A stretch of DNA of 64,000 nt from Roseibium sediminicola (GTDB lineage Bacteria; Pseudomonadota; Alphaproteobacteria; Rhizobiales; Stappiaceae): contig NZ_JALNMJ010000007.1 in the NCBI RefSeq assembly GCF_023156505.1, forward strand, positions 202,627-266,626, in the 5' to 3' direction. Made by a program: the position numbers and the translations under genes. Every line of letters starts with the position of its first letter. The first letter of the stretch is position 1. The notes under the pieces are model-generated. The model saw nothing but the letters and a program-made list of their open reading frames with translations. It ran no database searches and was not told the DNA's origin. Of the stretch, positions 56,101 to 63,994 are shown in pieces.

Positions 56101-56153
56101 ATTGAATTGGCCTGCCAAATATATCCATTGCAGATAATTTAGCAGTCCAATTG
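56101..56153. promoter_or_regulatory. CCAATT motifs upstream of PotD-like gene
   Basis: CCAATTCAAT (minus strand, 56101-56110) and GTCCAATTG (56145-56153) lie in the 108-base gap between the MocR stop and the PotD-like start. The same motifs occur before the divergent enolase-family gene (57852-57859, 57893-57901), so they are probable MocR sites. Confidence 0.5.
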
Positions 56154-56167
56154 CCCGCAGGGCATTG

Positions 56168-57655
56168 TTAGGCGGTGCAGCATCCCAGAAGGATTTTCTT
56201 CAGGACCTGCACGCCCTTGCGGATCTCTTCCGGCGCGCAACTGCCGAAACCGAGCACGATGCCGCGCTGCGGAATGTCCTTGAGCGCATAACGCGACAGC
56301 GGCACGGTCGTGATGCCATGCTCGGCGGCCCTGGCAACCAGCTTGCCTTCATCCAGTCTGGAAGACAACAGGCCGACCGCGTGAAAGCCGCTGCTGGTCG
56401 GCTGGACGTCGATGTCGCCCGCCAGGCTCTGGGCCTCTTCCAGGAGGATGTCGTGCCGGCTCTTGTAAAGCTGGCGCATGGTGCGGATGTGGGTGGCGAA
56501 CATGCCCTCGTCCATGAATTCTGCGACAATCGCCTGGGTAACGGTGGGCACGCCGCTCAGCCAGGTGAGGCAGACCTTCTCGAAACTGTCGACAAGGCCT
56601 TCCGGCACCAGGACAAAGCCGAGCCGGAGCGCCGGGAAGAGCGACTTGGAAAACGTGCCGACGTAAATCACCCGGCCATGGGTGTCGATGCTTTTCAGGG
56701 TCGGTGGCGGCTGGTCTCCGTAATAGAATTCTCCGTCATAATCGTCCTCGACGATCATGGCGTCGGCCTCGTTGGCGGCTTTCAGAAGCGCCAGCCGGCG
56801 CGGCAGGCTCATGACATGACCAAGCGGTTGCTGATGAGACGGCGTGACAAAGGCAAGCCGGAAATGCGGCGCCTTGGCGAGGCCGTCCTCGACGCTGAGG
56901 CCCTCCAGATCGACATCGACCGGAACCGGCTGGGCGCCAATGGCAATGAAGGCGTTGCGGGCGCCGATGGCACCTGGGTTTTCGAACCAGATCGGCTCGC
57001 CCGGATTGACCAGCATGCCGCCGACCACCGAGAAGGCTCGCTGGGCGCCGTTGGTGATGAAGACCTGTTCCGGATCGCATTTGATGCCGCGCGAGGCATT
57101 CATCTGGCGGGCGATTGCACGGCGGAGCGGCATGTAGCCGAAGGGTTCGCCGTAACCGGCAATGTGGTCACGGTCCTTGCGCCAGTGCCGGGCGGAGAGC
57201 TTGGCCCATTGTGCCATCGGAAAGGCGTCGAGCGCGGGCAGGGCGGTGACAAAGGCCTGGGACTTGTGCGGCAGGCGCGAGCGCGTCGTGAAATCCGGAA
57301 TGGCGTGACGGGTGGCGTGGGAAAGGCGCGGCACCACCGCGACCGTGTCGCTGACCTCCCTGGACGGCTTTGGTGCCAGGCGGGCATTCAGCGCTTCGCT
57401 GACGAAAGTGCCGGCACCGACCCGCGCTTCCAGCAGGCCTTCGGAGATCAGCCGGTCGATGGCGTCGATGACCGTGGTGCGCGAGACGCCGATTTCCAGT
57501 GCCAGGGTACGGGTCGCCGGCAACCGGTCGCCCGGCGTCAGGGCGCCGGTCAGAAGCAGGTCGCGCAGGGCCATATAGAGCTGGATCGATATTTTCTTGT
57601 CGGCGTTCTTGTCGATCTTGATCGACGACAGCACCGCGCCGGCATGCCGTTTCAT
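56168..57655 (-). CDS. MocR/PdxR-family regulator (GntR HTH fused to aminotransferase domain)
   Basis: 495 residues. GntR winged helix about 17-88 (IQLYMALRDLLLTGALTPGD; RTLALEIGVSRTTVIDAIDRL), linker, then a class I aminotransferase-like domain about 135-485 with the PLP lysine in VGTFSKSLFP (about 330-339). Such proteins use PLP or a PLP adduct as the signal. It sits between the importer/oxidase genes on its own strand and the divergent dehydratase-like and ALDH genes, so it probably activates both units. Confidence 0.9.
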   Translation of the reverse strand: MKRHAGAVLSSIKIDKNADKKISIQLYMALRDLLLTGALTPGDRLPATRTLALEIGVSRTTVIDAIDRLISEGLLEARVGAGTFVSEALNARLAPKPSREVSDTVAVVPRLSHATRHAIPDFTTRSRLPHKSQAFVTALPALDAFPMAQWAKLSARHWRKDRDHIAGYGEPFGYMPLRRAIARQMNASRGIKCDPEQVFITNGAQRAFSVVGGMLVNPGEPIWFENPGAIGARNAFIAIGAQPVPVDVDLEGLSVEDGLAKAPHFRLAFVTPSHQQPLGHVMSLPRRLALLKAANEADAMIVEDDYDGEFYYGDQPPPTLKSIDTHGRVIYVGTFSKSLFPALRLGFVLVPEGLVDSFEKVCLTWLSGVPTVTQAIVAEFMDEGMFATHIRTMRQLYKSRHDILLEEAQSLAGDIDVQPTSSGFHAVGLLSSRLDEGKLVARAAEHGITTVPLSRYALKDIPQRGIVLGFGSCAPEEIRKGVQVLKKILLGCCTA

Positions 57656-57716
57656 GGCGCTTCACCACAAGCGCAAGCCAGCGTGGTCAGCAAACGCAAG
57701 AGCCCGGCCCGCTGAG

Positions 57717-57812
57717 TGTCGAAAAGCAGTCCATCGGCAGCGTTACGCCGCTTGACCGATTTACGGCATCGCACTTCGCGGCGCGCCTCGCCGAGTGAAC
57801 TGCTTTTCGACA
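57717..57812. repeat. Perfect 14-bp inverted repeat in MocR divergent region
   Basis: TGTCGAAAAGCAGT at 57717-57730 and ACTGCTTTTCGACA at 57799-57812, 68 bases apart, in the 316-base gap between the MocR gene and the enolase-family gene. The intervening DNA is GC-rich. It could be a paired operator with looping, or the remains of a small mobile unit. Confidence 0.65.
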
Positions 57813-57851
57813 TCAAATGATCCTAGATTGAGTGGGCATGCTTTAGCTCTC

Positions 57852-57901
57852 CCAATTGGTATGAGACTTTGCCCAAAACGGACCTTAATTCAAGTCCAAT
57901 T
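57852..57901. promoter_or_regulatory. CCAATT motifs upstream of enolase-family gene
   Basis: CCAATTGG (57852-57859, palindromic) and AGTCCAATT (57893-57901) recur in the same form as before the PotD-like gene. Likely MocR binding sites for the plus-strand unit. Confidence 0.5.
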
Positions 57902-57971
57902 CCGGGTAGGTTCGGCAAAGAGCCAATCACAAACCCGCCGGGAAGGGCCGGAAAAACGGCCTGCAAAAGAC

Positions 57972-59078
57972 ATGAAAATCCAATCCATAGAGACATTTAC
58001 CAATGAATTTGTCTGCTTCGTCCGGGTGACGTCGGACAGTGGCGCGACCGGGTGGGGGCAGGTGGCGCCCTATTATGCGGACATCACCGCCGAGGTGGTG
58101 CACCGGCAGGTCGCGCCTTACGCGCTGGGCGAGGATGCCTTTGCAATCGAACACCTGATGGACATCATTCCGGACCGGGAGCACAAGTTCCCGGGCTCCT
58201 ATTTGCGCCGGGCGATGGGTGGGCTGGACACGGCGCTCTATGACCTGCGCGGCAAGGCCGAAGGCAAGCCGGTCTGCGAATTGCTCGGCGGTACGCCGGG
58301 CAAGGTGCGCGCCTATGGCTCTTCCATGAAGCGGGACATCACGCCGAAGGACGAGGCCGACCGGCTGAAGCGTCAGCAGGACCGGTTCGGTTTCGACGCG
58401 TTCAAGTTCCGCATCGGCGCTGAATGCGGCCGCGACCAGGACGAATGGCCGGGTCGCACGGAAGAGATCGTGCCGACCATGCGCAAGGCCTTCAACGACG
58501 CCACCGCGCTGCTGGTCGACGCCAATTCCTGCTATTCGCCGAAAAAGGCCATCGAGGTCGGCCGGTTCCTGCAGGACAACGGCATTTCCCACTACGAGGA
58601 GCCGTGCCCCTACTGGCATTACGACCAGACAAAGCAAGTGACCGATGCGCTGGAGATCGACGTCACCGGCGGCGAGCAGGACTGTTCGCTGGTCGACTGG
58701 AAGCGCATGATCGACGAGCGGGTCGTCGACGTGATCCAGCCGGATGTCTGTTATCTGGGCGGCATGGTGCGCACCATGAAAGTGGCGCGGATGGCCCACG
58801 AGGCGGGCCTGCCCTGCACCCCGCATGCGGCCAACCTGTCGCTGGTGACCCTGTTCACCATGCATCTGCTCCGGGCGATCCCGAATGCGGGCAAATACCT
58901 GGAATTCTCCATCGAGGAAGAAGACTACTACCCCTGGCAGTACGACCTTTATGTCAAGTCGCCCTATGCCATCACCGACGGCCACGTGCTGGTGACCGAC
59001 GCGCCGGGCTGGGGTGTCGAGATCAATCCGGAATGGCTGGCGAAATCCACCTACAAGATCAGTTCCTGGGAGCGCTGA
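57972..59078 (+). CDS. Mandelate racemase/muconate lactonizing family (enolase superfamily) protein
   Basis: 368 residues. N-terminal capping domain, then a TIM barrel with KFR in FDAFKFRIG (about 143-146), metal ligands Asp in LLVDANS (about 183), Glu in YEEP (about 211) and Glu in GGEQD (about 235), and base His in CTPHAAN (about 287). This is the acid-sugar dehydratase/racemase layout, with Arg in the usual K-x-K place. Substrate unknown. Stop is 2 bases before the ALDH start. Confidence 0.87.
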   Translation: MKIQSIETFTNEFVCFVRVTSDSGATGWGQVAPYYADITAEVVHRQVAPYALGEDAFAIEHLMDIIPDREHKFPGSYLRRAMGGLDTALYDLRGKAEGKPVCELLGGTPGKVRAYGSSMKRDITPKDEADRLKRQQDRFGFDAFKFRIGAECGRDQDEWPGRTEEIVPTMRKAFNDATALLVDANSCYSPKKAIEVGRFLQDNGISHYEEPCPYWHYDQTKQVTDALEIDVTGGEQDCSLVDWKRMIDERVVDVIQPDVCYLGGMVRTMKVARMAHEAGLPCTPHAANLSLVTLFTMHLLRAIPNAGKYLEFSIEEEDYYPWQYDLYVKSPYAITDGHVLVTDAPGWGVEINPEWLAKSTYKISSWER

Positions 59079-59080
59079 GC

Positions 59081-60574
59081 ATGCTAACTGCCAACGAACT
59101 TCTGGAAGAATACGCCGAGACCGGTACGCTTGCGGCACTGCCGCTCGGTCATTTCATCGACGGCGCCTTCACCCGGCCCGCGCACAACCGGACCCTGGAG
59201 AGTTTCGATCCGGGACGTGGCGAGGCCTTTGCCCGCTTCACGGCCGGAACGGCGGAGGATGTCGACCAGGCAGTGCGATCTGCGCAAAAGGCCTTCGAAA
59301 CCGTGTGGCGGGACATGGCGCCGGTCGAACGGGCGCGGATCCTGCAGAAAGCCTCCCAGCTGATCCTGGAGAACCTCGACCTCCTCGCCGTCACCGAGAC
59401 CCTCGACAGCGGCAAACCGCTGCAGGAGGCAATGGGCGATGTGCGTGGTGCCGCACGGACGTTCGAGTATTACGCCGGTGCCTGCGACAAGCTGCAGGGC
59501 GACAGCTTCCCGCTTGGGCCGAATTATATCGGCTATGCCATTCATGAGCCCGTTGGCGTGACCGCGCATATCATTCCGTGGAATTTCCCGATTTCGACGG
59601 CCGCGCGCGGTTTTGCTCCCGCACTGGCAGCCGGCTGCACTGTGGTCGCCAAGCCGGCGGAACAGACACCGTTCACGGCGCTGCTTCTGGCGAAGATCCT
59701 GAGCGAGGCCGGTCTGCCGGACGGTGTCTGCAATGTCGTCACAGGTACCGGCGCGGAAACAGGTGCGCCGCTGACGTCCCATCCGCAAGTCGACCACATC
59801 ACCTTCACCGGCTCGGTCCAGACGGGCCGGACGGTGATGAAGGCGGCGGCCGAGGACATCACCCGCGTGGTGCTGGAGCTCGGCGGCAAGTCGCCGGTGG
59901 TGGTGCTGGCGGATTGCGACAAGGAACAGGCACTCGATGGGGTCATCGGCGCGATCTACGAGAATGCCGGCCAGATCTGCTCGGCAGGCTCGCGCCTGGT
60001 GATCGAGAAGAGCATTCACGAAGAGTTCCTTGCCGAACTGGTCGTGCGGGTCAAAGCCTTGAGGCTCGGGCATGGCCTGAAACAGCCGGATGTCGGGCCA
60101 GTCAATTCCGCAGAGCACCTTGCCAAGATCGCCGGCTTTGTCGACCGGGCGAAGGCACGTGGCGCGAAGGTCGCAGTTGGCGGATCGATCACGCAGGATC
60201 CGGCAACGGGCAAGGGCTGGTTCTTCGAGCCGACCATCGTTGACGCTGTCGCCGCCGATGACGAGCTGGCACAGGAGGAGATCTTCGGGCCTGTGCTGAC
60301 GGTGCAGGTCGCAGAGGATGCGGATCATGCGCTGGAACTCGCCAATGACTGCCAGTATGGCCTCGTTGCCGGCATCTACACATCGGATTTCGCCAAAGCC
60401 CATCGGCTGGCGCGCAAGATCGATGCGGGGCAGATCTACATCAACGAATATTTCGCAGGCGGCATCGAGGTGCCCTTCGGCGGCAACAAGAAGTCCGGCT
60501 TTGGCCGGGAAAAGGGGCTGGAAGGTCTGAAGAGCTACTGCAAGACCAAGAGCATCGCGGCCCGCATCGGCTGA
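59081..60574 (+). CDS. NAD(P)-dependent aldehyde dehydrogenase
   Basis: 497 residues. IIPWNFPI (about 165-172), the catalytic Glu in LELGGKSP (about 265-272), the catalytic Cys in GQICSAGSR (about 298-306) and EVPFGGNKKSGFGREKG at the C-terminal end. Closest in pattern to betaine-, GABA- or gamma-glutamyl-semialdehyde dehydrogenases. It would oxidise aldehydes made by the GMC or DAO enzymes of the divergent unit. Confidence 0.92.
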   Translation: MLTANELLEEYAETGTLAALPLGHFIDGAFTRPAHNRTLESFDPGRGEAFARFTAGTAEDVDQAVRSAQKAFETVWRDMAPVERARILQKASQLILENLDLLAVTETLDSGKPLQEAMGDVRGAARTFEYYAGACDKLQGDSFPLGPNYIGYAIHEPVGVTAHIIPWNFPISTAARGFAPALAAGCTVVAKPAEQTPFTALLLAKILSEAGLPDGVCNVVTGTGAETGAPLTSHPQVDHITFTGSVQTGRTVMKAAAEDITRVVLELGGKSPVVVLADCDKEQALDGVIGAIYENAGQICSAGSRLVIEKSIHEEFLAELVVRVKALRLGHGLKQPDVGPVNSAEHLAKIAGFVDRAKARGAKVAVGGSITQDPATGKGWFFEPTIVDAVAADDELAQEEIFGPVLTVQVAEDADHALELANDCQYGLVAGIYTSDFAKAHRLARKIDAGQIYINEYFAGGIEVPFGGNKKSGFGREKGLEGLKSYCKTKSIAARIG

Positions 60575-60600
60575 TCTTGAACCAAAGTTACCTCCCTAAG

Positions 60601-60634
60601 GCCGGTTCGCTTTGTCGAACCGGCTTCTTTTTTG
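60601..60634 (+). terminator. Rho-independent terminator after ALDH gene
   Basis: Perfect 9-bp stem GCCGGTTCG/CGAACCGGC with a 6-base loop, then TTCTTTTTTG. 26 bases after the ALDH stop. Confidence 0.9.
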
Positions 60635-60684
60635 CTGGCTAAGGAACTTCCGGAGCAGCATCCGGGACAGAACCCGATGGGCAA

Positions 60685-61194
60685 TCAGACGGGAAACCGG
60701 TGCCGTTCGAAAAAGTCCCAGAGTTTCCGGTTGACGGTCTGGGTCTTGAGGATCGTGTCCTTGACCAGCCCGATTTCGCGCGTGTTTATCGGACTGGTCT
60801 TGCCGTATTCGATGCGTCCTTTCAGGTCGCTGATACGCATGAGGACCGTCGACGCGTTGCGCCCCTCATTGTCGAACGAATAGATGCAATGATTGTATTT
60901 GTTCTTGAGTTTCAGTGCCTTTTGCATGGCGCTCGTCAGGCTGAGGATTTCGTCCTTCAGATCCGGTCGATCGGCTTTCAGTTTTGCCAGACGTTCGACG
61001 AGGTCCAGCCTGGCACGTGATGTGTTGAGCGTCAGGAAAATCACTGTGGCGACCTCCTTGGTCACCCCGGCAAGCCCCGCGATCATGTGGATCAGGAGGC
61101 TCTCTGTATTGGTCCAGGTGTAATTCAGACGCCCGACAAGGTTCAGAAAGGTCTCGAATTCGGTGGTCTTGGCGGACGTTTCCGGCGCGCTCAT
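60685..61194 (-). CDS. Hypothetical protein partnered with LuxR regulator
   Basis: 169 residues, not recognised. Helical, with a hydrophobic amphipathic stretch at about 30-55 (LLIHMIAGLAGVTKEVATVI), no signal peptide, basic C-terminus. ATG 61194 is 3 bases after the LuxR stop, with AGGAA overlapping that stop, so it is in the same operon. Possibly related to regulator activity; that is context only. Confidence 0.65.
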   Translation of the reverse strand: MSAPETSAKTTEFETFLNLVGRLNYTWTNTESLLIHMIAGLAGVTKEVATVIFLTLNTSRARLDLVERLAKLKADRPDLKDEILSLTSAMQKALKLKNKYNHCIYSFDNEGRNASTVLMRISDLKGRIEYGKTSPINTREIGLVKDTILKTQTVNRKLWDFFERHRFPV

Positions 61195-61197
61195 TTC

Positions 61198-61920
61198 CTA
61201 GGTCTCCCGGTTCGAATGGCCCTGATCCGCCTGCAGGAAGATCGCCGCCGCCTCCGTCCGGTTGGAAACGCCGAGCTTCGAAATGATATGGTGAATGTGA
61301 AGCTTGATCGTGTGCTCGGAAAGGGACAGCTTCTCGGCGATGTTCTTGTTCTGGAAGCCGTCGGAAATCAGGTGAAGGACCTCCGTTTCCCGCTTGGTCA
61401 GCGTTTTGAAGCGTGTTGCCTGCCGCCGGACGCCGGGCCTCCTGACCGATCTCAGGGACGAGCGCGCCGGTGTGGGTTCCTGCCCCATGTACTTGATGGC
61501 GTCCGCCGGGAGGTAATGGCCGCCATTCAGCAGAAGCCGAACCGCGCCAAGCCAGATGTCAATGCGAAGGTTCATTGGCAGAACGCTTTTGATCAGGTCT
61601 TCCTGGAAGTATTCCCGGATGATATTCGGAAAGGCGACTTCATCGTTGATCAACATGCACAGGTTTGCCTCGGGGAAGGAGCGGCGCAAACAGGCGATGG
61701 CTTCCTTCCGCTCGGCGCTGAAATCTTCGTCGATCAGGAAGAGACGTTTGGCATATTCGGCTCGCGGATCGCGCTCAAAGAGGTCCTTTTTTTCCGTTAT
61801 GCGAACGAACCGGCTCTCGTCGATTTCGCGTTCAATGCACCCTTCCAGCTCCGGCGGGAACTTTTCGGCTGCTCCAATATAAAAAATAGACCCTGTTCGT
61901 CTTACATCATCGGTACTCAT
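61198..61920 (-). CDS. LuxR-family regulator (CsgD/VpsT-like layout)
   Basis: 240 residues. C-terminal LuxR HTH at about 172-236 (LTKRETEVLHLISDGFQNKN and LSEHTIKLHIHHIISKLGVS). The N-terminal 150 residues look like a degenerate receiver (LFLIDEDFS, CLRRSFPEANLCMLIN) without a clear phosphorylation site triad, as in CsgD and VpsT, which govern biofilm matrix genes. It is divergent from the acidic protein genes across an AT-rich region, so control of them is plausible. GAGG lies 9 bases before the ATG. Confidence 0.85.
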   Translation of the reverse strand: MSTDDVRRTGSIFYIGAAEKFPPELEGCIEREIDESRFVRITEKKDLFERDPRAEYAKRLFLIDEDFSAERKEAIACLRRSFPEANLCMLINDEVAFPNIIREYFQEDLIKSVLPMNLRIDIWLGAVRLLLNGGHYLPADAIKYMGQEPTPARSSLRSVRRPGVRRQATRFKTLTKRETEVLHLISDGFQNKNIAEKLSLSEHTIKLHIHHIISKLGVSNRTEAAAIFLQADQGHSNRET

Positions 61921-62633
61921 TACCAATACCTCTATAAGTCATCTGAATAAAAAATCGGATGGATCCCATCCAGGTGCCCAAAAAGCGGACTTAAAAAATT
62001 TGGCGAATAAATATTTTCTAGATTTGTTCGTTGATTTCGAGAACCTGGCCGGCAGCGAAATATTTCCACTGTGCATTGTGTCGAAAGCGGCCTGCAAATG
62101 CTTGCCCGTCAATGGACAGGTGTCGGCACTCGTTCCCAAAAAATAATATTATCAATATGATGCACTGCATCCCCCTGCAATTTTCGTGCGTTTCCCCTCT
62201 GAATGTATACACCAGCCTTACCCGAGGTTACATTAATAATTAGATATAGTTGTATCAAGGGTTGTAGTGTAAGCGCTTCTGAAACAATGTCTTTTTTGCT
62301 ATCGTTTGATTTACTTATAGGGTGCGGATTCACACAATTTAGATGGTTAATATTTAGTAAAGATTTCCGGCTTACTTGTTCTCATTTGTTTTGAGATAGT
62401 CGATTTCGGCAAGTGTTATTGAATGAGTAAGTTCTCAAGTGATTTGAGGATGCTCTTTCCAGATATTTCTTGTCTTTTGAAGGTGAGTTCGAGTGCGTTT
62501 TGTGTGCTCGGCGCAGAAGTTCTTTTGCCATCTTCAATTTGAACGGGAGCGGCGAAGCTCCGCCGGAAGCCGACGGCTCAATGCAAATCGATAGAAGACG
62601 ATCTGCCGAGCTGTCCGAACAAAGGACAGACCC
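61921..62633. promoter_or_regulatory. AT-rich 0.7-kb regulatory region upstream of acidic proteins
   Basis: No gene found. From about 61965 to 62470 the GC content falls to roughly 40% or less, against about 62% around it, with runs such as AAAAAATAATATTATCAATA and TTAATAATTAGATATAG. A TGTATACA palindrome is at 62206-62213. Near 62546-62600 two GC hairpins (GGAGC/GCTCC, AGCCG/CGGCT) may form in the 5' leader of the first acidic-protein mRNA. It looks like a heavily regulated promoter or silenced DNA. Confidence 0.5.
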
Positions 62634-63215
62634 ATGTTTGGAAGTTATTGGAACAAGACCGATATCGACGTCGATATCGAAGCGACTTCGACCAAGACGG
62701 TCACAACCGACGTCAATGACACCTATCTTGACGAAGACGTGTTCGACATCGATCTCAGCGATTGCGCGGATATCGACCAGCTGCTTGTCACCAAGGGCGC
62801 GATCGATTTCGATCCGGGCAACGACATCTCCATCGAGAACGCCTTGAACAAGGCGCTTGGCGGCCAGGGCAACGACGCAGGTGTTGCTCTCAACAACGCC
62901 AACCAGCTTTCGGATGTCGACTATGCCAACGACACCTATGTGAAGAACGACGCGCCGTTCACCCAGAATGCCTACGCCAATGGCGGCAACGCCTTTGCAG
63001 ATGACGGCTTTGCGAATGGTGGCAATGTCAGCACATGGGCAGGCGATGACGCGACCGTTTCCGGTTCCGCCTCTGCCGCTGCCAACGCTGCGAACGACAC
63101 CGACGCCTTCATCAACTCGCTGGTGCAGGGTGCCAATGTCGCAGCCAATTTCGTCGACACGACCGTGGTCGGCGGCGGCATGTTGACCGACACCGTCGGC
63201 GAAGACGACGCCTAA
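62634..63215 (+). CDS. Acidic Asp/Asn-rich protein 1 of unknown function
   Basis: 193 residues, very acidic, low in Lys and Arg. No signal peptide and no membrane segment. The core (about 36-97) holds DIDQLLVTKGAIDFDPGND and GNDAGVALNNANQLSDVD, shared at roughly 55% identity with the next protein. The rest is Gly/Asn/Ala/Asp-rich (NAYANGGNAFADDGFANGGN). AAGGA ribosome site. The composition suits a secreted, calcium-binding or matrix protein, but no family is recognised. Confidence 0.75.
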   Translation: MFGSYWNKTDIDVDIEATSTKTVTTDVNDTYLDEDVFDIDLSDCADIDQLLVTKGAIDFDPGNDISIENALNKALGGQGNDAGVALNNANQLSDVDYANDTYVKNDAPFTQNAYANGGNAFADDGFANGGNVSTWAGDDATVSGSASAAANAANDTDAFINSLVQGANVAANFVDTTVVGGGMLTDTVGEDDA

Positions 63216-63354
63216 GCCGATCTCCCGGATCACCCGCGACCGCTCAAGCGGCCCGCCAAAAACCATCCGGAGCGAACAAACACGGGCAACCCTCCCAATG
63301 ACACGTCCCAAGGGACAGTCGAGAGCGTGTTGCTTCATTTAAAGGATTAAGATC

Positions 63355-63912
63355 ATGAGACGTTATCCGCACCACTATTCCGACTTCGAACTGGATCTCG
63401 ATGTCACCCTTGAAGACAGCTACAGCCGCGATCAGGACTGGGTTTTCAAGGACATGGACGACGACGTAGTTGACCTGGACATTGGTGACCATGTCGAAGT
63501 GGACCAGCTGCTGGTCTCCGTGAACGGCGACATTGACTACAACCCGGGCGACGATGTGTCGGTCGAGGACATCCTGAACAACTCGCTGAATGGCGCCGGC
63601 AACGACACCGGTGTCGTGATGAACAACAGCAACCAGGTGTCCGACGACGACACGGCGGAAAACACCTCCGCTACCAACCACGCGGTTTATAACCAGACCG
63701 CGCGCGCAGACGGCGGTGAAGCCGGCTCTGACGACGGCATCTCGTCCGGCGGCCTGGAGGCCGAAGGTTCCGCGAGCGCAAGTTCCAGTGCCTGGGCCAG
63801 CCACTATGGCAGCTGGTACGGCCATGGCGGCCATGCCGGCATCTCCACCGACTTTGAAGGCAACTTGGACCTGGAAGACCTAGCCCGCATTTCTCACAGG
63901 GTTGTCGCTTGA
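63355..63912 (+). CDS. Acidic Asp/Asn-rich protein 2 of unknown function
   Basis: 185 residues, paralogue of the preceding protein. Core VDQLLVSVNGDIDYNPGDD and GAGNDTGVVMNNSNQVSDDD matches the other copy. The N-terminus is His/Tyr-rich (RRYPHHYSDFELDLD); the C-terminal part is Ser/Ala/Gly/His/Trp-rich (SSSAWASHYGSWYGHGGHAG). No signal peptide. Strong AAGGA site; 139 bases after protein 1, whose intergenic DNA shows no gene. Confidence 0.75.
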   Translation: MRRYPHHYSDFELDLDVTLEDSYSRDQDWVFKDMDDDVVDLDIGDHVEVDQLLVSVNGDIDYNPGDDVSVEDILNNSLNGAGNDTGVVMNNSNQVSDDDTAENTSATNHAVYNQTARADGGEAGSDDGISSGGLEAEGSASASSSAWASHYGSWYGHGGHAGISTDFEGNLDLEDLARISHRVVA

Positions 63913-63975
63913 TGGGTTTCCGTCGGGCAGTTTTCTGATTGTGTCGGGTTACCGGTTTCAGGCCGAGCGGTGCCG

Positions 63976-63994
63976 CCGCCGCGTTTTGCGGCGG
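63976..63994 (+). terminator. Hairpin at window end, possible terminator
   Basis: 7-bp stem CCGCCGC/GCGGCGG with loop GTTTT, 63 bases after acidic protein 2. The window ends 6 bases later, so a T-run cannot be judged. Confidence 0.45.

Noticed and set aside
61927..62633. Several short frames in the AT-rich region as possible small proteins or toxins
   Set aside because: They cross each other on both strands, lack good ribosome sites and carry no family motif.
62470..62847. A plus-strand frame overlapping the start of acidic protein 1
   Set aside because: Out of frame with the acidic gene, which has the better ribosome site and a paralogue nearby.
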